This document shows, piece after piece, positions 46,459 through 55,064 of a stretch of 64,000 nt of DNA. The notes beneath the pieces were generated by a model. It was not told the origin of the DNA, ran no database searches, and was given only the letters and a program-made list of their open reading frames with translations. The stretch is from Sphingomonadales bacterium (GTDB lineage: Bacteria > Pseudomonadota > Alphaproteobacteria > Sphingomonadales > Sphingomonadaceae), in contig JAFLDB010000009.1 of the NCBI GenBank assembly GCA_017302615.1, positions 1 through 64,000 of the forward strand, given 5' to 3'. Both the position numbers and the translations under genes were made by a program. Each line of letters opens with the position of its first letter. The stretch's first letter is position 1.

Positions 46459-47607
46459 TCAAATTCCCTTTGCCGGGTCCACGAGGATCTTGGCATGCTT
46501 TTCGGGATCCCCGAGCGCGGCAAAGGCGCCCTCGACCCCATCCAGGCCAACAACACCGGTAATCATTGGTTCGCAGCGGACCTTGCCATCGGCGATCATG
46601 TACAGGGCATCGCGGTACTCAAGCGGCGAGTGGCCGAAGACAAACCGGAGCTCCACTTCCTTCTGAATGGCGATGGCAGGCTCGATCGTATCGTGCTGCA
46701 TGCAGACGCCGACCACCACCACCCGCGAGAACAGGGGGGCGCCAGTGACGATCTGGTTCAATACGCCGGGCACCCCGACACATTCGAAGATCACCGGACG
46801 CTTCGGCCCGACGCCGAGTGCTTCGGCCATGCGCCAGGCGGTCCACCAGGGAACGGGCACCTTTTCGAGAGCCTCACGGGTTTCGACAGCCATCCCGAGC
46901 AGGCCGCCGAAGGTCGTCACCCAGCCGTACTCCTCCCAGCTCTGGTAAGGAGAGCTTTCGCGCGGATCGATCACCAGGTCGGCGCCGCAGGCCTTGGCCA
47001 GGGCGCGCCGTCCGGGCGAGAAGTCGCTGGCGATCACCGTGCCGACCCCGCGGGCCTTCAGGATAGCGATCACGCCAAGGCCGACCGGGCCGCAGCCGAT
47101 CACGACCGCCACGTCCTTCTTCTTCACTTCGCTGCGCCGGACCGCGTGCCAGGCGACCGCCATGGGTTCGGACAGCGCCGCCATGTCGCTGGACAGGCCA
47201 TTGGGCACCGGCATCAGCACCAGTTCATCCAGCAGCATTTGTTCCGCATAACCACCATTGGACCGCGCCGAGAGCCCGGCCATGTCGATTTCGCTGCCCC
47301 AGCGGACAATCGGCGGAGAGACCACGCGGGTGCCGGGCTTGAGCTTGCGCTTTGAACCCGGGCCATAGTCGAGCACTTCGGCGCAGATCTCATGTCCGAA
47401 CACGAATGCATCGGCAGCCGAGGGGAGCGCCGGATAGCCGACCCGGTCGTTGACCGCCTTCAGCTCGTCGCAGTGATGCCGCATGTGCAGGTCCGACCCG
47501 CAGATCCCGCAGCGCAGCACTTTCAGCAGGGCGTGGCCCCGCTGCGGCACCGGATCGGGCAGGTCTTCGACGCGAAGCTCTCCATTCTGGCAGACAACTG
47601 CTTTCAT
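46459..47607 (-). CDS. Zinc-dependent alcohol dehydrogenase (MDR)
   Basis: A 382-residue medium-chain dehydrogenase. The catalytic zinc site is in RCGICGSDLHMRHH and FGHEICAEV, and the NAD-binding motif in GCGPVGLGVIAILKARG. The four-Cys structural zinc loop is not evident. It would oxidise a secondary or primary alcohol. ATG 47607 with GGAGG 7 nt upstream was chosen over GTG 47610. It is the last gene of a minus-strand operon with a DUF1330-like protein, hydrolase and cytochrome/propeller protein. Confidence 0.9.
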   Translation of the reverse strand: MKAVVCQNGELRVEDLPDPVPQRGHALLKVLRCGICGSDLHMRHHCDELKAVNDRVGYPALPSAADAFVFGHEICAEVLDYGPGSKRKLKPGTRVVSPPIVRWGSEIDMAGLSARSNGGYAEQMLLDELVLMPVPNGLSSDMAALSEPMAVAWHAVRRSEVKKKDVAVVIGCGPVGLGVIAILKARGVGTVIASDFSPGRRALAKACGADLVIDPRESSPYQSWEEYGWVTTFGGLLGMAVETREALEKVPVPWWTAWRMAEALGVGPKRPVIFECVGVPGVLNQIVTGAPLFSRVVVVGVCMQHDTIEPAIAIQKEVELRFVFGHSPLEYRDALYMIADGKVRCEPMITGVVGLDGVEGAFAALGDPEKHAKILVDPAKGI

Positions 47608-48266
47608 CACGCACCTCCGGTTAAAGTCAGGATCCAGCCGGCAGCCAGGAAGACAATCACGGCTGCGATGACCGCCAGTTGACGGAAGTCCGGGATCACC
47701 ATCTCGCGTTTCACCGGCACCAGCGCCATGTGCATCGCATAGCTCTTGAAGTCCGCCCTGGTCAGGTATTGCGGATCGGTCAGCAGATCGAGGAAGTGGC
47801 GGCGGCTGGGGTAATGAACCACCAGGATCCGGGTCCAGCGATCTTCGGCCGGATCGGGGCCACCGACCGCGTTCGCATCCTCCACCTTGCCCGCGAAGAT
47901 CGGAAAAGCGCCGCTCTTGATCAGGATCGGCTTGGCATTGGCCTCATAGATCTCGTTGGCTTCATGCGGGGTTCCGGCGAAGGAGCCGGCCGGGGCGGGT
48001 CCCTTCGCCATCGTTTCGTTATAGCGCAGCAGGTTGAGCATGTAGATGTCGCGCCCGTCGTCATTCTCGGCAAAGCGGCGCACCCGCGCGACCCATGCCG
48101 CACGATCCTGATGGTCTGGCACCGGAAAGCTGGCATGGATTGTCTCGCAGTACCGGTCGATCTCCGCAACGGTCAGCGGCCGGCGCGGCTCTTGCTTGCG
48201 CCAGACCCACAGCACGAACAGGGCCAGGACAATCGCCAGCAGGCCGAGGGACAAAGGTGTGCTCAT
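47607..48266 (-). CDS. Membrane-anchored DUF1330-like protein
   Basis: A 219-residue protein with a transmembrane helix at each end (about 5-21 and 193-215) around a soluble alpha+beta domain. The domain carries YMLNLLRYNETM and RILVVHYPSRRHFLDLLTDPQY, which resemble the dimeric alpha/beta-barrel DUF1330 family. Function unknown. It overlaps both neighbours by 1-4 bp, so translation is coupled. Two flanking helices are unusual for this fold. Confidence 0.65.
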   Translation of the reverse strand: MSTPLSLGLLAIVLALFVLWVWRKQEPRRPLTVAEIDRYCETIHASFPVPDHQDRAAWVARVRRFAENDDGRDIYMLNLLRYNETMAKGPAPAGSFAGTPHEANEIYEANAKPILIKSGAFPIFAGKVEDANAVGGPDPAEDRWTRILVVHYPSRRHFLDLLTDPQYLTRADFKSYAMHMALVPVKREMVIPDFRQLAVIAAVIVFLAAGWILTLTGGA

Positions 48267-49084
48267 TGGTCAGGATCCTTCCCGAGGAAGTCGAGCAGCA
48301 GGGCATTCACCTGGTCCGGGGCATCGATCTGCAGCCAGTGCCCGGCGCCCTTGATCCGTTCGAATCGGAACGGCGCGTCGACATAGGCCGCACTGTCGCG
48401 CATCTGCGCCTCGGCCAGGTAACGGTCGCCATCGCTGTAGATGCCCAGCACCGGCACGGTGACTTTTGTCCGCGCCGGCCGCAGCAGGATGCCGATATTG
48501 GCGCGGTAATAGTTGATGCCGGCCGTCAGCCGACCTTTGCGGCCCAGCTTGGCGACCCAGCCGGGGAATTCGGCATGATCGTCGGTAAAGCGGCGGAAGA
48601 AGCTCCAGTCGCGGGCCTTGATCAGCCATTCGGCAAAGCCGCGCAGCTGGAACATCAACACATACCAGCCCTTGAGCTTCTGTTCGAGCGGCCCCGCGGC
48701 ATAGGCCGCAGCATGGCCGACCGAGAGCGCGGCGTAACGCTCGACCCGCTCGGGGTGCCGGGCTGCGAAAGCCCAGGCGATCACGGCCCCCCAATCGTGC
48801 CCGACCAGCTTGACCCGCGCGATCCCCAGGGCATCGAGCACGCCGACCAGATCAGCGACCAGCCTGGGCAAGAGATAGTCACGCGTCCGCGCCGCCATGT
48901 CGGTCTCGCCGCACCCCCGATTGTCGGGAGCGATCACCCGGTACCCGGCGGCGACCAGCGCCGCTACCTGGTGGCGCCAGACAGTGTGATCATCGGGGAA
49001 CCCGTGGACGAGCAGCACCGGCTCGCCAGCGCCCTCGTCGAGGACGTTGAACGACAGACCATCGATCCGGAGCCGGTGCTGCAA
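48263..49084 (-). CDS. Epoxide hydrolase/haloalkane dehalogenase-like alpha/beta hydrolase
   Basis: A 273-residue alpha/beta hydrolase. The oxyanion motif is HGFPDDHTVWR and the nucleophile elbow GHDWGA holds Asp, as in epoxide hydrolases and dehalogenases, not Ser. The catalytic His is in IKGAGHWLQIDAP. TTG appears to be the start, with GAGGAGAGGAGG just before it. It overlaps the DUF1330-like gene by 4 bp. It probably opens an epoxide or cleaves a halogenated or ester intermediate; the substrate is unknown. Confidence 0.88.
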   Translation of the reverse strand: MQHRLRIDGLSFNVLDEGAGEPVLLVHGFPDDHTVWRHQVAALVAAGYRVIAPDNRGCGETDMAARTRDYLLPRLVADLVGVLDALGIARVKLVGHDWGAVIAWAFAARHPERVERYAALSVGHAAAYAAGPLEQKLKGWYVLMFQLRGFAEWLIKARDWSFFRRFTDDHAEFPGWVAKLGRKGRLTAGINYYRANIGILLRPARTKVTVPVLGIYSDGDRYLAEAQMRDSAAYVDAPFRFERIKGAGHWLQIDAPDQVNALLLDFLGKDPDQ

Positions 49085-49095
49085 GCCTCCTCTCC

Positions 49096-50880
49096 TCAGG
49101 AGCCCAATGCCGTCCGGTCGGCCGCGCCGCCTTCAGGCTCGATGCAGATGAAACTGGGCCGACCATCCTCGATCGCCGCAGCCGGCATGTTCGAGCTGGA
49201 CGAACAGACCTGGCCATCTTCGGTGAACGAGAAGTCACGCAGCACCGTCACGCGGGTCGGGCTGGGATAGCTGAAGAAGGTCTTGGTCGCAGGATCGAAG
49301 CGGATGATGCGATCAGAGTTGTTCGCCGCCATCCACACCTGACCCGTGCGCTTGTCGACGTTGAGCGCATAGGGCGTCTCGTATTCGTCCTTGCCGACGG
49401 TCGGGATGCGAAAGGTCTCGAACTTCTCCGTCGCCGGATCGAAGCGCATCAGCGCCCCTTCATCGAAGGCCGGGATCCAGAAGATCCCATTGGCATCGAA
49501 GCGCGGCCGGCGGGGACCGATCAGCGGGGTGTCCCACTCCTTCACTTCCATGGTCTGCGGGTCGATCCGTCCGATCTTGCTGGCATAGAGTTTCGCGTAC
49601 CAGATCGATCCGTCGACCGGATTGACGTCGATCCCATAGGGGAAGGCCAGGATCTGCTCACCGAAGAATCGGTGGGTGGAAAGGTTGAGGTGCAAGGCCT
49701 GGTCCGGAAACCAGCTGCCGATCCGCATCAGGGTGGGGAACAGCTGGTCGGTAAGCCAGCGCAGCGCCCCGTTCGATGGTAGCCGGGTGACCGTCATTTC
49801 CTCGGTCTTCGGGTCGAACCGCCCGATCTGGTTGGACGCGACAATGGTGAACCAGACCACGTCGTTCTTGTCGACACGGATGGTGTGCGGATAGAGCGCA
49901 TCATGCCCGACCGGGTAGGTCTTGAAAGCCTTGGTCCTTGGGTCGAAGCTCATCAGGGTGCTCGACAGGGCGTTGGTGATCCAGATCCGCCCATCGCTGG
50001 TCTGGGCCAGCGAATGCGGCCCGTGCTTGCCGGTGAACTGGCCGATCGGCAGCTTCATGCCGGAGAATATGCCGCCGCGCGGAAGATCGATATCGGGCAG
50101 CTTGTACTGTTCGATCTTGCCGGTTTCCCGGTTCAGCACCCAGAGGATGTCGTGCCCCTCGTCCGTGCCGTATAGCAGTCCGTCCTTGGCAACATCGGCA
50201 TCGTGAATGAAGGTGTAGCCATCGCCGACCAGCCATTCGCGAACCTTGGCGCGCGACAGTTCGGAACTGGCGCCATAGTTCTGGCTGGCATCGAACGGCT
50301 TGCCGTCGAAGCGCTTCCACAGGGTTTCCGCGATCACCCGTCCTTCGGCCCGGCTTTGCATCGCCAGCATGTTCTCCATTTTCTCGACCTCGGCGATCCA
50401 CTGCTCGTGATCGCGCGGGATGCGGGTCCAGCTGTTGCCCATCTGGTGGCAATAATTGCACTGGCTGACAAAGGCCGGACGATCGCGTTTGATGTTCGGC
50501 CAGGGCAGACGGGCATTGAAGGCCGAGGCCGACAATGTCTCGTTCATCTCGCCCAGGTTGGCGAAGGTTCCAAGCGTCAGGTTAAGCCGCGCCGAACCGG
50601 TCGCTGTCACCAGTTGTTCGGCGGTACCATCCTTGAAACCGGAAAGCCGGACCCGGACCTTGAGCTTGCCCGCATAGGGCGTGCGGATTGCATAGGATCC
50701 ATCGGCGGCGGCGTAGACGGTCTGGCGACGCTCGCCATCGGCATCGAACACGGTTACCATGGCGCCGAATGCGGGACGGCCATCGGGCAGGGTCACCCGG
50801 CCCGAGAACGAGGCGGCCTGCGCCACGACCGGCTGGAGCATTGCGGCGATCGCGGCGATCGTGGTGGCGGTTTTCTTCAT
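49096..50880 (-). CDS. Exported cytochrome c / beta-propeller protein
   Basis: A 594-residue periplasmic protein. It has a signal peptide (1-22), a carboxypeptidase-regulatory-like beta-sandwich (about 23-105; SGRVTLPDGRPAFGAMVTVFD), a c-type haem motif C141-N-Y-C-H145, and then repeated propeller blades (about 205-590) with Vgb/SMP30-like strands such as RIWITNALSSTLMSFDPRT and GQVWMAANNSDRIIRFDPAT. One haem plus a lyase-like propeller suggests a periplasmic dehydrogenase or lyase linked to electron transfer. ATG 50880 opens the signal peptide; the longer 50997 start is in the neighbouring gene. The reaction is unknown. Confidence 0.8.
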   Translation of the reverse strand: MKKTATTIAAIAAMLQPVVAQAASFSGRVTLPDGRPAFGAMVTVFDADGERRQTVYAAADGSYAIRTPYAGKLKVRVRLSGFKDGTAEQLVTATGSARLNLTLGTFANLGEMNETLSASAFNARLPWPNIKRDRPAFVSQCNYCHQMGNSWTRIPRDHEQWIAEVEKMENMLAMQSRAEGRVIAETLWKRFDGKPFDASQNYGASSELSRAKVREWLVGDGYTFIHDADVAKDGLLYGTDEGHDILWVLNRETGKIEQYKLPDIDLPRGGIFSGMKLPIGQFTGKHGPHSLAQTSDGRIWITNALSSTLMSFDPRTKAFKTYPVGHDALYPHTIRVDKNDVVWFTIVASNQIGRFDPKTEEMTVTRLPSNGALRWLTDQLFPTLMRIGSWFPDQALHLNLSTHRFFGEQILAFPYGIDVNPVDGSIWYAKLYASKIGRIDPQTMEVKEWDTPLIGPRRPRFDANGIFWIPAFDEGALMRFDPATEKFETFRIPTVGKDEYETPYALNVDKRTGQVWMAANNSDRIIRFDPATKTFFSYPSPTRVTVLRDFSFTEDGQVCSSSSNMPAAAIEDGRPSFICIEPEGGAADRTALGS

Positions 50881-50893
50881 CGCGGGAGCTCCT

Positions 50894-51298
50894 TCAGGCC
50901 GCGCCGGCAGCACGGTTGAACCAGGCGTGGAGCGGCTTGCCGGGCCGAAGCCCCAGCAGCAGTGCAGGAGCCAGCAGCACCACGGCCGGTCCGCCACTCA
51001 GCAGGTTGACGAGCAGGGATACGCCCGAGACGTCGAGTTTGCTGTCGCCGAGGAAGTCCCCGAACGCCAGCACCAGCACCAGCAAGGTGCCGCTCAGCAG
51101 GTTGACCAGCACCGCCGCCTTGAAAAGGCGTCCGGCCCTGCCGAGCCAGAGCAGTGCGGCCAGGATCAGGGCTATTGCGGCGGGCACCAGATATCCATTG
51201 GCGCTGAGTCCGAAGTATCCGACCAGCAGCGCCAGGACCACCATCAGCACGGCATTGAGCCGGGCCGAGCCCGGACGATTTTCGGTTGGCACAGGCAT
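50894..51298 (-). CDS. Small integral membrane protein
   Basis: A 134-residue hydrophobic protein with about four transmembrane helices (AVLMVVLALLVGYFGL, AAIALILAALLWLG, VLVNLLSGTLLVLVLAFG, LLAPALLLGL). No family recognised. ATG 51298 follows GGAGGGG but very closely; ATG 51307 and an upstream start at 51367 are alternatives. It is the first gene of the minus operon, divergent from an AraC gene, and is 13 bp from the cytochrome/propeller gene, so it may anchor or partner that protein. Confidence 0.6.
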   Translation of the reverse strand: MPVPTENRPGSARLNAVLMVVLALLVGYFGLSANGYLVPAAIALILAALLWLGRAGRLFKAAVLVNLLSGTLLVLVLAFGDFLGDSKLDVSGVSLLVNLLSGGPAVVLLAPALLLGLRPGKPLHAWFNRAAGAA

Positions 51299-51384
51299 CC
51301 CCTCCATTCTGCCATCTGACTTGCCAATAGCGGCAACCGAATCCGGAAAGTTGACTTTGTGCGCCAAAATGCTTTGCTGGACCG

Positions 51385-52392
51385 ATGGTGAAATGGGTGC
51401 GCAGCGGGGTGATGGAGGGCGCGCCGGAACTGGTGGCCGAACTGGGCGGCGATTATCGCGCGCTGGCCCGCGAGGCAGGCGTTCCGGCTGCGCCGATGGC
51501 CAATCCCGACTTGCCCATGCGGGTTGACCGCTTCGTGGTATTCATGGAGCTTGCCGCGGCCAGGCTCGGCGAGCCGGCTTTCGGATTGAAGCTTGGCCCG
51601 CGTCAGACGCTGTCGTTGTTTGGGCCGATGGCACCGCTGCTGGGAAGCGCGGCGACGGTTCGCGACATGATCCTCGATCTTGCCGATTTCTTCCCGTTGC
51701 ACACCCAGGGCACGATCGTTGGGCTGGAACCAATCGAAGGCGGCTTGTTGCTGAACTATGAGCTCAGCGCGGAGGTCGGCAGCCAGCAACGCCAGGTGAT
51801 TGAACTGGGATTTTCCGTCGTGGCGCGAGAAATGCGCCGTCACGATCCAGCCTGGAAGCCGGACCTTGTCACCATGCGCCATTCGGCACCTGCTGATCGT
51901 GGCTTGCATGACCGCCTTCTGGGTGACCGGATCATTTTCAACGCTGACCGCAATGCGCTCTTGCTGGATGCGGATCTGCTGGCGCGGCAGGTGGCCGGTG
52001 CCGATCCTGAGATACACGGCCAACTGGCGGCGCAGTATGGCTCGGCGGCCAGGACCATCCAGGGTCTGGAGGTGCTGCAGACTGAAGCGCTGATCCGCAC
52101 GATGCTGCCTTTCGCGCCGATCGACCTGGCGATTGCCGCACGGCTGATGCGCAAATCCCGCCGCACCCTGCAACGTCGGCTGGCCAGCCACGGCACCAGC
52201 TTCGAGGACCTGCTCGCAAGAGTTCGCGGCAACCTTGCGCTACTCTATCTGGGCGAGTCGTCGCTCACTGTCGGGGAGATCGCCGAGATCCTGCGGTTCT
52301 CCGAGACAAGCGCCTTGTCGCGCTTCCTGAGGCGGACCCATGGCGAATGCCCTCGCCAGATCCGCAATCATCGCCGGGGCGGTCCACGCTGA
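51385..52392 (+). CDS. AraC-family transcriptional regulator
   Basis: A 335-residue OruR-type regulator with an arabinose-binding-like N-terminal domain (about 20-205) and a C-terminal double HTH (about 240-330; IAARLMRKSRRTLQRRLASHGTSF and VGEIAEILRFSETSALSRFLRRTHG). It is divergent from the membrane protein/cytochrome operon across an 86-bp gap that includes TTGCC-N6-GGCAA (about 51321-51336). It probably activates that operon. Confidence 0.9.
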   Translation: MVKWVRSGVMEGAPELVAELGGDYRALAREAGVPAAPMANPDLPMRVDRFVVFMELAAARLGEPAFGLKLGPRQTLSLFGPMAPLLGSAATVRDMILDLADFFPLHTQGTIVGLEPIEGGLLLNYELSAEVGSQQRQVIELGFSVVAREMRRHDPAWKPDLVTMRHSAPADRGLHDRLLGDRIIFNADRNALLLDADLLARQVAGADPEIHGQLAAQYGSAARTIQGLEVLQTEALIRTMLPFAPIDLAIAARLMRKSRRTLQRRLASHGTSFEDLLARVRGNLALLYLGESSLTVGEIAEILRFSETSALSRFLRRTHGECPRQIRNHRRGGPR

Positions 52393-52478
52393 CATGCGGA
52401 CCCATGAGGGTCGCATACTGCCCTCGATTCCGGTCATTCGTTCAATGCCTTGCGGCGGTCTGGGATCTTGCCGCCTGA

Positions 52479-53480
52479 TCAACGGCGATAGGCACTGGGG
52501 GCCTTCCCCTTCCAGCGCTTGAAGGCTCTGGTAAAATTGCTCGCGTCGGTGAAGCCGAGCAGGAACGCGATCTCCGTGATCGAGAGTTCGACCTGCTGGA
52601 GATAGCCCAGCGCCAGCTCGCAGCGGGTTTCGTCAAGCAGCTCATGGAAGCCTGTTCCCCGCTCGGCCAAGCGCGCCTGCAAAGCGCTCTGGCTGAGGCC
52701 AAGTTCGCGCGCGACGATGGCCCGGGTGCAATTGCCGCTGCTGAGCCTTTCGACGATCTCGGCACGGACGCGAGCGACAATGTCGCTGCGGTTCAGCTTT
52801 GCCAGGCACTCGCTGGCGATCCGGTCGTTGAACTGGGCAAGATCGGGACACGAACCGGCGAGCGGCTGGTCAATGATCGTTGCATCGAGTTCGATCAGGT
52901 TCTGCGCGCATGCAAATTCCGTCATGGTGCCGAATGCTTCGTAATACGGTTCTGGACCGGGACCGGGGCAGGCGCGCATCAGGCAGACCCGGGTGGGGAT
53001 CAGCGGAGCGCCCAGCAGCAGACGCATGAACCGCAACATGAAGGCCAGGAAAGCGTCTTCGGTCTCTCCGCAGACGGCGGCCCGGCGCTCGAAATGCAGC
53101 ACGACGTGTTCGGCGTTGCGTTCCAGGCGCAGCACCGCCCCCTGCGACACGATCGCGAAATAGCGCTCCAGTCGCAGGCAGAATTCCCACAGGGTCCGGC
53201 TTGCCATCAGCGCATAGCCCAGCGCGTGGATGTTCGAGGCATGGATGTACCGCGCTACGCTCAGCCCGAAGTAGGGATTGCCGGTCCGCTCGACGCAAAG
53301 CTGGAACAGCCGGGTGACCTGCTCGGTCGTCAACCTTTCCAGCGGATCGTTCCGTCCCGGTGGTTCGATTCCGGCCTCGGCAAATACCTCGGCGCTCGCC
53401 ACGCCGGCGGCTTCGAGCGCGCGCCCGATTGCCCCGGTGTACCCGGCTATGACCGATGGCATCGAATTGAAATCCGGCAT
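52479..53480 (-). CDS. AraC-family transcriptional regulator
   Basis: A 333-residue regulator with an arabinose-binding-like N-domain and AraC HTH (VARELGLSQSALQARLAERGTGF; ITEIAFLLGFTDASNFTRAFKRWKG). The last helix matches the family well (FxRAFKRWxGxxPSxYR). It is divergent from the beta-oxidation-like operon at 53606, and a GCGGACA direct repeat lies between, so control of that operon is likely. Confidence 0.9.
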   Translation of the reverse strand: MPDFNSMPSVIAGYTGAIGRALEAAGVASAEVFAEAGIEPPGRNDPLERLTTEQVTRLFQLCVERTGNPYFGLSVARYIHASNIHALGYALMASRTLWEFCLRLERYFAIVSQGAVLRLERNAEHVVLHFERRAAVCGETEDAFLAFMLRFMRLLLGAPLIPTRVCLMRACPGPGPEPYYEAFGTMTEFACAQNLIELDATIIDQPLAGSCPDLAQFNDRIASECLAKLNRSDIVARVRAEIVERLSSGNCTRAIVARELGLSQSALQARLAERGTGFHELLDETRCELALGYLQQVELSITEIAFLLGFTDASNFTRAFKRWKGKAPSAYRR

Positions 53481-53538
53481 GGCGCTTCGGAACTTAGCCC
53501 CGCTGCAATCAAACGCAAATGACCGGCGATAGCGCGCT

Positions 53539-53555
53539 GCGGACAGGCGCGGACA
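53539..53555. promoter_or_regulatory. Candidate AraC operator (GCGGACA direct repeat)
   Basis: GCGGACA at 53539-53545 and again at 53549-53555, exactly 10 bp apart, in the 125-bp space between the AraC gene and the isochorismatase-like gene. Tandem half-sites on one DNA face are what AraC-family activators use. Confidence 0.4.
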
Positions 53556-53605
53556 ATAGGGGTGTGGCTAGCATGGATCAGCTTCAGCCGCAGGATTGAA
53601 GATCG

Positions 53606-54274
53606 GTGCACAAGCTTGAACTGCCGCCCCATCTGATCGACGGAACCCGGCCCTGCTTCCGGTTCGCGAGCCTTGAGCCAGCGAGGACCGCGCTGCTGGT
53701 GATCGATCTCCAAGTCGCCTTTGTTGACGAAGGCCAGCCCTTCGCGAGCCAGAATGCCCGCGATATCCTGCCCAATGTCAACGCGATCATTGCCGCGGCG
53801 CGCGCGGCCGGTGCCCTTGTCGTGTTTACCCGGGCGAGTACTTCCGATCACCCGCCTTATGCCCGGCCCGACTGGTTCGATCGCTCCGCCGCCTATGCGC
53901 CGTTGGCTGATTTGCTGCGCGAAGGCCGGCCCGGACACGCGCTTTCCGCATTGCTTGATCGCCAGCAAGGGGATCTGGTCATCGACAAGTATCGCAGCAG
54001 CGCGATGTTGCCCCAGTCCTGCGACCTTACCGATCGGCTCCGTGCCGGAGGAATCGACACGCTCATCATTGTCGGGGCGATCACCAATTACTGCTGCGAG
54101 AACACCGCGCGCGATGCCTGTCAGATGGATTTCAGGGTGTTCTTTGTCACCGATGCCACGGCAGCCATGACGGACGCCGAGCACAACGCCTCGCTTGGCA
54201 GTGTCGGGGGCCACGCCGACCTGCGCGACACCTCCGAGATCATCAGATTGCTGCAAGGACACGAACCGCAATGA
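53606..54274 (+). CDS. Isochorismatase-like cysteine hydrolase
   Basis: A 222-residue alpha/beta hydrolase. The catalytic triad is Asp in LLVIDLQ, Lys in VIDKYRSSAM, and Cys in GAITNYCCENTARDA. Members hydrolyse amides, ureides or vinyl ethers. GTG start. It overlaps the enoyl-CoA hydratase by 4 bp (ATGA), so it belongs to the CoA-ester operon, perhaps as an amidase that frees a carboxylate for the acyl-CoA ligase. The substrate is unknown. Confidence 0.88.
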   Translation: MHKLELPPHLIDGTRPCFRFASLEPARTALLVIDLQVAFVDEGQPFASQNARDILPNVNAIIAAARAAGALVVFTRASTSDHPPYARPDWFDRSAAYAPLADLLREGRPGHALSALLDRQQGDLVIDKYRSSAMLPQSCDLTDRLRAGGIDTLIIVGAITNYCCENTARDACQMDFRVFFVTDATAAMTDAEHNASLGSVGGHADLRDTSEIIRLLQGHEPQ

Positions 54275-55053
54275 CCGAACCGGCCCTGCTTGTCGAAACC
54301 CATGGCCCTGTCACCCGGCTGGTGATGAACCGCCCGCAGGCGATGAACGCGCTCAATCTGGCAATGTTCGATTGCTTCAAGGCCGAATTGCCGCGCCTTG
54401 CCGCCGATGACGCGTGCCGGGTGCTGATCCTGACCGGTGCGGGAGCGGCATTCTGCGCCGGGGCAGACCTCAAGCAGGCGCTGGCCGGCCAGCCAGTGCC
54501 GGGAGAACCCGATTTCCTGGACCGGGCCCGCGCGGTCCTTGAACTGCTGGCCGCCTTTCCCAAGCCGGTGATTGCAGCGCTCAATGGCGTGACCATGGCA
54601 GGCGGGCTGGAACTGGCCATGTGCGCCGACATCCTGATCGCGGCTGAAAGCGCGCAGATCGGAGATGGCCACGCCAACTTTGGCGTTTTCCCCGGAGGCG
54701 GGGGTGCGGCTGTGCTGCCGCGCGTGGTGCCGCTCAATGCCGCCATGTACCTGTTGCTGACCGGCAAGACCCTGCCCGCGGCGGAGTTCAAGGCGCTTGG
54801 GCTGGTGAGCGAAGTCCACCCTGATGCGGAGCTGGGCGATGCTTCGCTCAAGCTCGCCCAGGCGATCGCGCTCAAGAGCCCGATCGCGCTGCGCCGGATG
54901 AAGGAAGTGGCGCGGAGCAGTGCCGACAAGTCGCGCGCCGACGCGCTCTTGCACGAACAGGTCATGCTGCGCCAGCACCAGCGTTCGGCCGACCTGGCGG
55001 AAGGCATCGCCGCCTTCGCCGAGAAGCGCGCGCCGCGCTTCTCGGGCCGGTAA
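54271..55053 (+). CDS. Enoyl-CoA hydratase/isomerase family protein
   Basis: A 260-residue crotonase-fold protein. The oxyanion hole segments FCAGADLKQ and GGLELAMCADIL are standard. At the places of the two catalytic glutamates the sequence has GDGHANFGVFPGGGG and NAAMYLLLTGK, with no Glu at either spot by my alignment. It may therefore be an isomerase, hydrolase or ring-cleaving crotonase, not a simple hydratase. It overlaps the gene before it and is 11 bp from the thiolase. Confidence 0.88.
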   Translation: MTEPALLVETHGPVTRLVMNRPQAMNALNLAMFDCFKAELPRLAADDACRVLILTGAGAAFCAGADLKQALAGQPVPGEPDFLDRARAVLELLAAFPKPVIAALNGVTMAGGLELAMCADILIAAESAQIGDGHANFGVFPGGGGAAVLPRVVPLNAAMYLLLTGKTLPAAEFKALGLVSEVHPDAELGDASLKLAQAIALKSPIALRRMKEVARSSADKSRADALLHEQVMLRQHQRSADLAEGIAAFAEKRAPRFSGR

Positions 55054-55064
55054 GGAGGCATCCG

